DNA from: Margaritifera margaritifera
Taxonomy: Eukaryota; Mollusca; Bivalvia; Unionida; Margaritiferidae
DNA length: 64,000 nucleotides
Assembly: GCA_029931535.1 (NCBI GenBank)
Contig: JAQPZY010001688.1
Location: 8,593,001 to 8,657,000 of the forward strand
Direction: 5' to 3'
The notes below the pieces were generated by a model. That model searched no databases and was not told the origin of the DNA. It saw nothing but the letters and a program-made list of their open reading frames with translations. The position numbers and the translations under genes were made by a program. Shown here one piece after another: positions 34,110-45,930 of the stretch. Positions within the stretch are counted from its first letter, which is position 1. Each line of letters starts with the position of its first letter.

Positions 34110-35372
34110 CGACCTCAACAAGTGCGGTAAAGTGTCTTGTTTAAGAGTTCTGAAAGTAGTTAGCGACCTTCTCTCTGCTTTGGATAGTGGAAATATTACA
34201 GTCCTCACCCTCCTTGACATGTCTGCAGCATTTGACACAATAGATCATGATATATTACTTCACCGTCTCCAGCATGTATTTGGCATTCGCGACACAGTCT
34301 TACTATGGTTCAAGACACCCTTAGTCGACAGGATACAAATTGTGTCCGTAAATGAACAACAGTCCAGCCCGGTTGATCGATGTTTTGGTATTCCACAGGG
34401 GTCTATTCTTGGACCCGTTCTCTTCATTCTATACACTCAGCCTCTCTCAAGTGCCATAGATCGTCTCACCAATTGTATGTTGATGACACCCAAATGTACA
34501 AATCTAGCCGCCCAACTGAAGTTGATGCTATCATCCAAGGCGTAGAGAGGTGCATTCCCAATGTGAAGTCATGGATGACATGTAACAAGCTGCAGATAAA
34601 TCATGATAAAACTGAAGCCATTTTGATCACCACACAAAGACTTTCTCATTCACATCCTTTACCTCAAACAATAAGTATCAGCAACACCAACATTAAATTC
34701 ACACAATCAGTACGAAAGCTAGGTGTCACTCTCGACAGTACTGTCTCATTACACCAACATGTCATGAACATACGCAAGGCTGCATATCTGGAGCTGGGAC
34801 GTGTCAGTTCCATTCGCAATTTTCTTTCTGTTGATGCTATTAAAACACTTGTGTATTCATTAGTACTTGTGTATTCATTAGTACTTGTGTATTCATTAGT
34901 ACTTGTGTATTCATTAGTACTCCTTAGACTCAACTATTGTAGTTCTCTTTTATCCGGTTTGTCTCGGTATCTTCTACAGACACTTCAAAAAGTTCAAAAC
35001 ACAGCTGCTCCGATCATCCTTAGAGTACCAATAACCGAGCACTCATCCAATCCTCCCTGCTATGTACCCTCCACTGGTTAACTGTACTACATAGTAGATT
35101 TCGTTGACTGCCTCGAGTCCAAAATACCTATTAGGCCTCACCCACGTGTACACCCCTTCTAGATACTTACGCTCCTCTTCCGACACTCGTATTCTCATTA
35201 TTCCCAAAATTAAAATCGAGTCCTATGGACAACGTACATTTGGGTACCAGGGCCCAGCTACCTGGAACAAATTGCCTGTTGAACTTTGACACAATGACAC
35301 TGTGATTTCATTCAAGAGTGCTCTTAAAACTCACCTATTTCGACTAAAAGAACAGACTTTAGACCTAGCAAT
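34110..35372 (+). pseudogene. Non-LTR reverse transcriptase pseudogene
   Basis: In order: VVSDLLSALDSGN; the RT motif-A block LLDMSAAFDTIDHDILLHRL (catalytic Asp in LLDMS); GIPQGSILGPVLFILYTQ; then a frameshift near 34470; LYVDDTQMY (catalytic YVDD box) in the next frame; NKLQINHDKTEAILI; KLGVTLD; and the C-terminal RLNYCSSLLSGL. Further downstream frames carry HVYTPSRYLRSSSDTRI and YQGPATWNKLPVEL, then a stop, then FKSALKTHLFRLKEQ. The enzyme would copy element RNA at the target site. At least two frameshifts or stops inactivate it. An 18-bp unit is repeated four times in frame at 34848-34919. Confidence 0.9.
34848..34919. repeat. 18-bp tandem repeat, 4 copies, inside the RT
   Basis: Four perfect copies of CTTGTGTATTCATTAGTA give four in-frame copies of the hexapeptide LVYSLV in the RT, where a single copy would be expected before RLNYCSSL. 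Confidence 0.96.
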
Positions 35373-35496
35373 GTTTCCTTAGCTTAATTATTTTCAGAAT
35401 GTTTTTTGTTTGTTTTTGTAACCGTGTCCATATATATGTCCGTATGTGTTAACTATTATTGTAAAGTGCTTAAAGCTTCTAAAGAAATACTTAGTC

Positions 35497-35498
<2 letters not shown>

Positions 35499-35576
<78 letters not shown>
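35499..35576. repeat. (TTA)n tail of the retrotransposon
   Basis: About 26 TTA units at the 3' end of the CR1/L2-like element. Confidence 0.95.
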
Positions 35577-35577
<1 letters not shown>

Positions 35578-35594
35578 AGAGGAGCTGGGAAACG

Positions 35595-35703
35595 TTACAC
35601 ACTGACGCACATTAAATAGTCAGTAGTCTACTGGGATGACCTATAAACATTACACACTGACGCACATTAAATAGTTAATAGTCTACTGGGATGACATATA
35701 AAC
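35595..35703. repeat. 55-bp direct duplication
   Basis: Two adjacent copies containing TTACACACTGACGCACATTA with few differences. Confidence 0.9.
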
Positions 35704-36829
35704 AGTGTGTGATTATCAGTCGTCGATAGGTTGACAACGTCCTTTATTTTTTTAAATTAAAAAATTACCGACTTAAATTTAGAACATTTTCCTGCGCTTC
35801 AAGACATAGTGGGACGCATTTTGGATGGAAAATTTGCGACCAACATGTGTCACAAGTACTTTATACCTAGACACTTGTACTAAGAGCTAAGAAATGAATT
35901 AGATGCATATCTTTGAAGAGCAAGTACACTCGTTTACAGGCGTACTTGCAATCAGCAGGAGTCCTTGACCGCCTTCAAATGATATTACGGATGTCTATTT
36001 TTTTAAATCCATTTTGTGTAAATATTATATACTCATCTCGTGACTTCCTATGTGAATACACAGTGTGAGATTATTTAACATTTTCCTCATATTGGATTTT
36101 GTCAGACTGGATTTTGTCAGACATTTATTGGGTGCTGTAAAGATAGAAGTATACTTATCAACTGACGATCAGTCTACAATAGATTTTACTACATCATTAA
36201 AATGGACATAATTAAAATTGACGGAAAATACTTATCAACTTTTATTTTATTTACAGATATAACATATGCATACAGAAACATATTAATACATTCAACGTGT
36301 ACATCTACTAAACGTGCATTTAATTTAAGCTGGTCATGTTACGACATATCGTAGAAACATCTAAGTGAATTTTACACTATCATGTCGTTTTTACACTAAT
36401 AGTTGTTTCAACGCAATCAGATTCAGACAAGTTGTACATTTCTTTACTAAATTTATTCCGTTTGAAAATAAACTGCATCGTCGGATCACGTGTACTGGGA
36501 AAAATTGATACTTTCGTTACTTCCCGTAATACTTTGATTAACATTCTGTGTTACATACATACATATTCTTCATAAAGAAAGAGATAAAATACTGTCAAAA
36601 CATTTCATTCAGGGCAAAATCTCATTTCGTCTTATGTAAAATCCATTTTGACATCTTACAATTACACTCATAATGAGAAATCTAGTCAGGTTACACCCAC
36701 ATTTTTTCTCTCTTAATTTTGACATACTTACCACGATCCAATGTTCAACATGAACAAGTTTGATATGAAATTGCTTTAAGTAGTCTTCTATTTTTCAAGG
36801 TGTGCTATTTACTCATCAAGATCTTATAC
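35704..36829. other. Gene-free stretch
   Basis: AT-rich with no recognised feature. Confidence 0.5.
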
Positions 36830-36932
36830 AACAATACGCCTCTGGTCACAGATAGGCCCATCTTAGTGCTTGCACGCTTTATTTCCAGCAGGAATCGAAC
36901 ATGGGATAAGAAAGTGGAGATGTGAGTAGCTA
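36830..36932 (-). mobile_element. Possible tRNA-like SINE fragment
   Basis: On the minus strand, CTAGCTACTCACATCTCCAC leads to a B-box-like GTTCGATTCCTGC. Degraded and short. Confidence 0.35.
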
Positions 36933-37356
36933 GAATGCAATGGGGTTTTTTTGTGGGTTGTTTTTTTTTTTTTTTGTTTGTTTGTTTGAGCGTTTTTTTT
37001 TTTTTTTGTCGATTGGGGGGAAGGGTTATTACTACGGCTAAAGAAGCAGTATCAAACCTCAGAACGAATTACATAAAACGTCTCAAGTTTGAGTATCAAT
37101 CAACTCAGATTTTCCACTCTCATTATTATATATCTATAGTACCTACAATGCTCTCAAGCCATCCTTTGAAACGAGACAGTCACTTAAGGCAAAGGAATTA
37201 GTTATAGATATTAATTTTAATCTTATAAAAGGTTGTATAGAATGGCATAGTTTGAATTGAGAATGTACTTAAGTTGAGACGTTTATGAAAGTGGGACCTA
37301 GATTCGCCTAATATTGAACTAGCAGTTGTTGTATCCTCAGGATTTACACATTCAAT

Positions 37357-37361
<5 letters not shown>

Positions 37362-37442
<81 letters not shown>
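37362..37442. repeat. (TA)n microsatellite
   Basis: About 40 TA units. Confidence 0.97.
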
Positions 37443-37445
<3 letters not shown>

Positions 37446-38520
37446 GTCGAGTGGAAACGGATGTGTTGGACACCCTAGTTTTGGCATTGAGATAGGGAAT
37501 ATTATTTTGAAACTTTAGAACAGTTAAAAGAACTGAATCATTTTCGTATACTTTTTAACAATATTGTGCTTTTATTTAGTCAGCTCTACATATGTTTACA
37601 AGCAGCGAATGGTCTGGTCAAAACTGTAGTAGATGGATCACACTTAATTAGAGTCTGAAAGCTGTATGAGTTTAATTTTATTATTATAATTAAAGTTAGA
37701 GAGTGTCAAAACTTTTAGACATGTACCTTTAGATTGCGTTTTGTACTTAAAAACCTGAAAGAATACTGGGCCTGGTGTCTCAGGTGATCTTTTCGCTGTA
37801 AATTTGATAAAACGGAAACACCCAGTTGGAAGAAAACAGGTGATGTGAGAAATATTTTGTGACCAAATTTCAGTAATATTTCACAATGTCGTGATTGACA
37901 GGGAGGGAGTATATTATTTTGTGGGTGAATATTAGTGATGATATTCAGCTGGAATCAAATGTCCAGTCACAAGAAAATCTCAATGCAACGATCTCTTACT
38001 GAAAGATCCCACAAACCAACATTTCTTCTTGAATTGACTGTAAGATGAAGCCCTACCTGAGTCCGTCTCTTTTAACCTACGGCCACCAGCCTCTATAAGA
38101 ACTAAGGTTTGTTGTTGATATTATGTATCTTGCAACTGAATTTTTCAATAAGAGTTGGAGAAAAACTTTGCCTTAGAATGGGCACAAACCCACGGCTACC
38201 GGACCTAGAAACTCATATTACATCTACCATTTAGACCACTTGGTCACTGATCCTCGTACTATTAAAGGAAGCCATTTGGTACTTTTTATTGTGACCACAG
38301 GTGCTACAAACACTATGTGCATTTTATACTTGTTCTTATGTTTATTTTCAAACGTTCTACTCTGAGCTTGTCACTGTGCGTTTATGCAAGTTTTCCTTTG
38401 AGTTTGTCACTGTATCTTTATGCCAAGTTCTGTCTGAGTTTGTCACTGCGCCTTTATGCCGAGTACATAATTAGTACTGGCGAAATTTAATTCTCAAAGA
38501 CATTTTGCCTCCTGCTTCTT
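37443..38520. other. Gene-free stretch with small repeats
   Basis: No gene. A degenerate ~37-bp unit (GAGTTTGTCACTG...TTTATGCC) is repeated three times at 38361-38463. A degraded tRNA-like repeat may lie on the minus strand at ~38160-38255 (AGTGACCAAGTGGTCTAAAT). Confidence 0.5.
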
Positions 38521-38534
38521 CAAGCCATATTTCA

Positions 38535-38546
38535 CTCTCTCTCCCT

Positions 38547-38585
<39 letters not shown>

Positions 38586-38718
38586 ATCTTTTCTTTTCTG
38601 AATAGTCATCTGAAAGTAAAAATTATTACATTTTAAAATTTAGATAAAAAAAATAGTTTTAATTATCTGTTTGATGGTTGGAAACAAAAACGATGTTTGC
38701 TCAGTTCTCTCTCTCTCT

Positions 38719-38799
<81 letters not shown>

Positions 38800-38934
38800 A
38801 TCTTTTCTTTTCTGAATAGTCATCTGAAAGTAAAAATTATTACATTTTAAAATTTAGATAAAAAAAATAGTTTTAATTATCTGTTTGATGGTTGGAAACA
38901 AAAACGATGTTTGCTCAGTTCTCTCTCTCTCTCT

Positions 38935-38997
<63 letters not shown>

Positions 38998-39012
38998 TCT
39001 CCCTCTCTCCCT

Positions 39013-39085
<73 letters not shown>

Positions 39086-39202
39086 ATCTTTTCTTTTCTG
39101 AATAGTCATCTGAAAGTAAAAATTATTACATTTTAAAATTTAGATAAAAAAAATAGTTTAATTATCTGTTTGATGGTTGCAAACAAAAACGATGTTTGCT
39201 CA

Positions 39203-39275
<73 letters not shown>

Positions 39276-39290
39276 TATAATATAATATTA
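38535..39290. repeat. (CT)n with a 125-bp spacer repeated three times
   Basis: (CT)n tracts alternate with three nearly identical spacers (38582-38707, 38795-38920, 39081-39206), each starting GAAATCTTTTCTTTTCTGAA and ending GTTTGCTCAGT. The block is a duplication of a unit that itself contains a long microsatellite. The Leu-Ser and Arg-Glu ORFs are artefacts. Confidence 0.95.
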
Positions 39291-39295
39291 TTAAT

Positions 39296-39298
<3 letters not shown>

Positions 39299-39368
<70 letters not shown>
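39299..39368. repeat. (TA)n microsatellite
   Basis: About 35 TA units directly upstream of the foldback element. Confidence 0.97.
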
Positions 39369-39370
<2 letters not shown>

Positions 39371-39384
39371 GGTATCAATAACTA

Positions 39385-40192
39385 ATGGGGTCACTCTAGT
39401 CTGACCGCGCTGGTTACAAGGGCGAAATTCACTCTCCGGCCATCTTGAATTGAGATGGTATGGGGTCTAACGGGGATTTAATATGAAAAACGTCCATAGG
39501 TTTAACATTAGTACGGCACTTGGGGGCCTATGGAAATTTTACATGGTCGAATTAATAGACGCTTTCCATCAATACTGCCGGAAATGAAGTCATGTGTGTT
39601 TACCGAAAGAAAACATTTTTAAACGTTTGCGCGTGCGCACTTAAAATTTAAAAAGTTACCAAAACAAAATGTAATAAAATATTAAAATTTTAACAAGAAG
39701 CTTTGGGGATTTAAACTTCTTTTTAGAAAAGGGTTTAATTGCTTTCTTTTAAAAAAAAAAAATTAAAAGTTTTTTTGTTTGTAAATTTTTTATTCTATAT
39801 ATTTTTTTAAACAATGTTAATTTGTTTAAAAAAATTTTGATAATACTATTTATACTTTTTAAAGTGCGTATGCACAAATTTTTTAAAAAATAATTATACT
39901 TCGGGTAGACATCTTGAGCATATAACGTCGTTTCCAGTAAGCTTGTTGATATATTTCTATTTACTCCACCATATTAAATTCCCATAGGACCCCAAAGTGC
40001 AATGTTAAACCTATGGACTTTTTTAACATTAAATTCCCGTTAGACCCCAAAATATCCCCTAATGTTAAACATATGGACGTTTGTAACATTAAATTTTTGT
40101 AAGACCCCATACCGTCCCAATCTAAGATGACTGACGAGTTAGTTTTTCCCCTTGTGGCCAAACTGGTCCACGTCAGACTAGAGTGGCCCCAT
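39385..40192. mobile_element. Long-TIR foldback element with 6-bp TSD
   Basis: The left arm (ATGGGGTCACTCTAGTCTGA, extending ~165 bp) matches the reverse complement of the right arm (ATGGGGCCACTCTAGTCTGA, extending ~230 bp). The right arm holds an internal duplication around GTCCATAGGTTTAACATT. The element is flanked by a perfect 6-bp duplication TAACTA (39379-39384 and 40193-40198). The AT-rich centre has no coding sequence. It is a non-autonomous element. A 6-bp duplication is used by Polintons, among others, but the tips do not match the 11.7-kb element. Confidence 0.85.
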
Positions 40193-40198
40193 TAACTA

Positions 40199-41642
40199 CT
40201 AATATCTCTTTATGCATTAGTTACAAACATTTCCACAAAATTTCAATTATCATTTATGGCACTGATTATTATAATCGCATCAAGTTTCTTTTTTATATGG
40301 AAGAATAGTTTTATCTTTTGTTAGCGTTTAATATCTCTAATCGATTTAATTCTGCGTGAAGACTCTTGCTTCCGTTTAACTGTTCAATGTATTTGTTTAT
40401 AACAAATTGATTGCTTTTGTATCTATTCCTAATGAGTAAGACTCAAGGTCATTTACGACATATTTTTGCCACTCAAGGCCAATATTTGTAGATTTTTTTT
40501 CTGATCATATACTTGTAGGCTTTAGGCACTAAGAAATCATATACTATAATTATCTTTATGACATTCAATTTCCATGATTCTATCTGTCACAAATATAGGA
40601 AATAGTAAGATTATTTGCCCGAGGATCTGGCACCATTAACATGATAGAGTTATCTACCTCTTAAGGTCTCAGTTTTATTTCAAACTACACATAATGTTAT
40701 GCACCTCTCGTCTGATGAAATAGACTGATTTATGTGTTCGAACAAAGAGCTGAAAATACATTTGCATGAATTGTAAGGTGATATAACGACCTGGTCTATT
40801 CATTTCCAAGTCTCCGCCAATGTCGTTTCCGGTTGTACTCTGTCCCGTCTGTTATTTGTTAGTAATTCCCATGTCTGGAAACGTATTACCATTTCCTTCT
40901 ACAAACGTCTGCAGCAGCTGTACCTACAGTATATATCAATATCAGGGTATTAGCATATCATGCAGGACCCTTTTGCATGAAACTTCTTGTAATTGTTGCT
41001 GATACCAGTTTAGTTTTGGCTCAAGTATGAAAACTGAGAATGTGTATCTACAATTAAATATTACACAATTGTTCTGGCTTCATATAGTTTTCTATATTCG
41101 CTGTTTCATTGTGTTTGGTGTGTATGGTACATTGGTGTGTATGGTACATTGGTGTGTATGGTACATACGCAGGTATCTATTACCTCCAACCATTCAGTTA
41201 TAACCTACAGGTGCATCAAAATAGATAGATCAGGCCAAACCAATTTTTCTTAGGTACGGTTACCAAAGCTTGATGCGGAATTTGGTTATATACATAAATG
41301 AAGTGACTAACTGCGCATCTCAACGGTACAGCGTACAAACATCAGATATGGCTGTCATTATTAAAAACAAAGAAGCTTTAAGCGACTTCTAAAAAAAAGT
41401 CAGTAGAATTTGAATAAGTTGTACAGAAAGCATTCTTGTATGAATGAGTTTCTATGTGTTTCTATGTCGATCTAAATATATAGCTACCGTTATTAAATAT
41501 AGAAAAGCAGAAAACAACTTATTCTCAAAAACTGCTCTACAGAATTTAACCAAATCACACAGAAAGCATTAGAACTCAGTTAACAATTGTGGCTTCCTGG
41601 TATTATCGTCGTCGCAAGTCACTGGCAAAAAAACTCTATGCT
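40199..41642. other. Gene-free stretch
   Basis: No gene recognised. It contains a perfect 17-bp unit (TTGGTGTGTATGGTACA) repeated three times at 41115-41165. Confidence 0.5.
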
Positions 41643-41927
41643 GTCTTTTCACCAGTAGCTGCCTGAGATCAGATTTCCTCGTTTCTTGAAAATACGAATA
41701 AACAAAAATACATCACCAGCGAACCAGTGAAATAAGATCTTGTACATCAACGGAAGTGATCTCATATCGATTGATAAGTGACTGTGTTTGGAAGAGAAAA
41801 TCTAATTGGCTCACTCAATCAGCATGAAAGGTCATGTTGAGTCAACCTTCCGAGAAAATTGTATTTGGGCTCGCAATATTCGTGAGAAACAGGAAATCTT
41901 ATCGCAGGAAGCCACTGGTGAAAAGAG
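41643..41927. mobile_element. Inverted-repeat (MITE-like) element
   Basis: The left arm TCTTTTCACCAGTAGCTGCC (41643-~41710) is an imperfect inverted copy of the right arm (41860-41927), whose reverse complement reads TCTTTTCACCAGTGGCTTCC and continues with AAGATTTCCT. The interior is non-coding. No clear target duplication was found. Confidence 0.6.
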
Positions 41928-42176
41928 AGCGCAACGGATTTTGGCTCATGACTAACGAAGATTGGTCAGTATCTACAAATGTAGTCCCTATATAGTTTTA
42001 GATTATTTGTCCTCTCTTGTTTCAGTGGTGATCCTAGGCATAGATTTTGGCATTCTTGGTATTGATTTAAAGGAAATTATTTTTTCTTTAGAATATGAGC
42101 ATTATGGTGTGATTGTCTGTGTGTAATTTGGCTACAGGGCACAGAGAGTAATCAGACACCGATGCTGCCCCAGAAC

Positions 42177-42374
42177 TGAAATATGTGACCAATGACTCCC
42201 TGCCTTGTTTACAGTTCAGCCTCTACGATAAATGATAAGAACTTCACTATAAGTTCGTCTAGGAAGGAAGGTACTTTTGATTAAAATATGATTTATTTGG
42301 ATTTAGACTCAGTGGAAAGTTGAGTACTAAAAAAATGTAGAGAATATAGCGGGAAAATAACTGTGTACTGAGTC
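42177..42374 (+). repeat. Dispersed repeat, copy 1
   Basis: Similar to 48168-48360 in the same orientation, sharing TTTACAGTTCA, AAGAACTTCACT, GATTTATTTGGATT-like and TGTGTACTGA blocks. It lies just upstream of the 27/28-bp array. Family unknown. Confidence 0.65.
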
Positions 42375-42423
42375 CAGTCAGGGGTTATTATAAGAGGGAG
42401 TACACGGTCTTGATTCTCTCATT

Positions 42424-45315
42424 TTGAGCACACTACTGAAACCACACACCTTGAGCACACTACTGAAGCCACACACCTTACAGCACACTACTGAAGCCAC
42501 ACACCTTACAGCACACTACTGAAGCCACAAACCTTGAGCTTACTACTGAAGCCACAAACCTTGAGTACACTTCTGAAGCCACACACCTTACAGCACATTA
42601 CTGAAGCCACACACCTTACAGCACATTACTGAAGCCACAAACCTTGAGCTTACTACTGAAGCCTCAAACCTTGAGCACACTTCTGAAGCCACACACCTTA
42701 CAGCACATTACTGAAGCCACACACCTTACAGCACATTACTGAAGCCACACACCTTACAGCACATTACTGAAGCTACAAACGTTGAGCGCACTACTGAAGC
42801 TACAAACCTTGAGCACACTACTGAAGCCACAAACTTTGAGCACACTACTGAAGCCACAAACTTTGAGCACACTACTGAAGCCACAAACCTTGAGCACACT
42901 ACTGAAGGCACAAACCTTGAGCACACTACTGAAGCCACAAACTTTGAGCACACTACTGAAGCCACAAACTTTGAGCACACTACTGAAGCCACAAACCTTG
43001 AGCACACTACTGAAGGCACAAACCTTGAGCGCACTACTGAAGCCACACACTTTACAGAGCACTACCGAAGGCACAAACCTTGAGCACACTACTGAAGCCA
43101 CAAACTTTAAGCACACTACTGAAGGCACAAACCTTGAGCACACTACTGAAGCCACAAACTTTGAGCACACTACTGAAGCCACAAACCTTGAGCACACTAC
43201 TGAAGGCACACACCTTAAGCGCACTACTGAAGCCACACACCTTACAGCGCACTACTGAAGCCACACACCTTACAGCGCACTACTGAAGGCACAAACCTTG
43301 AGCACACTACTGAAGCCACAAACCTTGAGCACACTACTGAAGCCACAAACTTTGAGCACACTACTGAAGCCACAAACTTTGTGCACACTACTGAAGGCAC
43401 AAACCTTGAGCACACTACTGAAGCCACAAACTTTGAGCACACTACTGAAGCCACAAACTTTGAGCACACTACTGAAGCCACAAACCTTGAGCACACTACT
43501 GAAGGCACAAACCTTGAGCGCACTACTGAAGCCACACACCTTACAGCGCACTACTGAAGGCACACACCTTGCAGCGCACTACTGAAGCCACACACCTTAC
43601 AGCGCACTACTGAAGGCACAAACCTTGAGCACACTACTGAAGCCACAAACTTTGAGCACACTACTGAAGCCACAAACTTTGAGCACACTACTGAAGCCAC
43701 AAACCTTGAGCACACTACTGAAGCCACACACCTTGCAGCGCACTACTGAAGCCACACACCTTACAGCGCACTACTGAAGGCACAAACCTTGAGCACACTA
43801 CTGAAGCCACAAACTTTGAGCACACTACTGAAGCCACAAACTTTGAGCACACTACTGAAGCCACAAACCTTGAGCACACTACTGAAGCCACACACCTTGC
43901 AGCGCACTACTGAAGCCACACAACTTACAGCGCACTACTGAAGGCACAAACCTTGAGCACACTACTGAAGCCACAAACTTTGAGCACACTACTGAAGCCA
44001 CAAACTTTGAGCACACTACTGAAGCCACAAACCTTGAGCACACTACTGAAGGCACATACCTTGAGCGCACTACTGAAGCCACACACCTTACAGCGCACTA
44101 CTGAAGCCACACACCTTACAGCGCACTACTGAAGGCACAAACCTTGAGCACACTACTGAAGCCACAAACTTTGAGCACACTACTGAAGCCACAAACTTTG
44201 AGCACACTACTGAAGCCACAAACTTTGAGCACACTACTGAAGCCACAAACTTTGTGCACACTACTAAAGGCACAAACCTTGAGCACACTACTGAAGCCAC
44301 AAACTTTGAGCACACTACTGAAGCCACAAACTTTGAGCACACTACTGAAGCCACAAACTTTGAGCACAATACTGAAGCCACAAACTTTGTGCACACTACT
44401 GAAGGCACAAACCTTGAGCACACTACTGAAGCCACAAACTTTGAGCACACTACTGAAGCCACAAACTTTGAGCACACTACTGAAGCCACAAACCTTGAGC
44501 ACGCTACTGAAGGCACAAACCTTGAGCACACTACTGAAGCCACAAACTTTGAGCACACTACTGAAGCCACAAACTTTGAGCACACTACTGAAGCCACAAA
44601 TCCTGAGCACACTACTGAAGCCACAAACCTTGAGCGCACTACTGAAGCCACACACCTTACAGCGCACTACTGAAGCCACACACCTTGCAGTGCACTACTG
44701 AAGCCACACACCTTACAGCGCACTACTGAAGGCACAAACCTTGAGCACACTACTGAAGCCACAAACTTTGAGCACACTACTGAAGCCACAAACCTTGAGC
44801 ACACTACTGAAGGCACAAACCTTGAGCTTACTACTGAAGCCACACACCTTACAGCGCACTACTGAAGCCACAAACTTTGAGCACACTACTGAAGCCACAA
44901 ACTTTGAGCACACTACTGAAGGCACAAACCTTGAGCGCACTACTGAAGCCACAAACTTTGAGCACACTACTGAAGCCACAAACCTTGAGCACACTACTGA
45001 AGGCACAAACCTTGAGCGCACTACTGAAGCCACACACTTTACAGCGCACTACTGAAGCCACACACCTTACAGCGCACTACTAAAGCCACAAACCTTGAGC
45101 GCACTGCTGAAGCCACACACCTTACAGCGCACTACTGAAGCCACACACCTTACAGCGCACTACTGAAGCCACACACCTTACAGCGCACTACTGAAGCCAC
45201 ACACCTTACAACGCACTACTGAAGCCACACACCTTACAGCGCACTACTGAAGCCATAAACCTTTCAGCACACTACTGAAGCCACAAACCTTTCAACACAC
45301 TACCGAAGCCACTAA
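42424..45315. repeat. 27/28-bp minisatellite, ~105 units
   Basis: A 2.9-kb array made of two unit types that share CACTACTGAAGCCACA. A 27-bp form (...AAACTTTGAGCA) keeps reading frames open. A 28-bp form (...CACCTTACAGCG) shifts them. Runs of 27-bp units bounded by 28-bp units recur, giving a higher-order structure. The many overlapping ORFs on both strands start and stop at 28-bp units and are artefacts. Confidence 0.97.
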
Positions 45316-45930
45316 CCTGATAATTTCCACACTTCCTGCATGTTTCAGACAAAAATTAAAAATGTTATAATTTGATATTTTGAGAAAAATTACATTGAAA
45401 AATGTTAATTTTTTAAACATTGAAATATGTACAGCTTTGCATTATTTAAGTTGTATCAGAGTGAAGTTAAGTGAAATTATTTGCGCTTCTACTTACTTTG
45501 CACAGCCTCATTTTCAATACTTTCGTGCTTTTCATAGCCTCATTTTCAATATTTCCTCACATAAATCTCGGAATGTAACCTTTATTCCAAAAACATGAAG
45601 ACATATTTCTACTTGATATTATGTCGGCATGTCATTTACACTATGTATTATGGGTGCAAGTAGTTAATGTGGTGTGATATATTAGTACCACATATCTCCT
45701 TATATGACTTACAATACGTTTATAAACATCGTTACATGGTCCTTTATCTTGTATTACTTCATGTTTACGTTAATTTGGAAGGGTATATTTTTCTAAAGTT
45801 GTTGTCCAATTCTTTATTTTTACATTTTTAGAATTTTACTTTTATTTGGCATTATAAAACCAGTATTGTGCTGATGTACCGTTAAACGCTGATACATACA
45901 TACCTATTTAATGAGAGGACGGAGATGAAT
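45316..45930. other. Gene-free stretch
   Basis: AT-rich spacer between two arrays, with no recognised feature. Confidence 0.5.

Larger units (their letters stand above)
34110..35576 (+). mobile_element. 5'-truncated CR1/L2-like non-LTR retrotransposon
   Basis: Reverse-transcriptase coding (frameshifted) is followed by a conserved C-terminal region and a short 3' UTR. This UTR contains GTAAAGTGCTTAAAGC and ends in a pure (TTA)n tract, as is typical for Jockey-superfamily elements of the CR1/L2 type. The 5' end, including the endonuclease, is absent, consistent with 5' truncation at insertion. Confidence 0.85.

Noticed and set aside
39961..40161. 66-codon minus-strand ORF
   Set aside because: It lies entirely within the right arm of the foldback element and repeats with its internal duplication.
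42726..45083. Many 60-187 codon ORFs on both strands
   Set aside because: Artefacts of the 27/28-bp array. Boundaries coincide with 28-bp units that shift frame.
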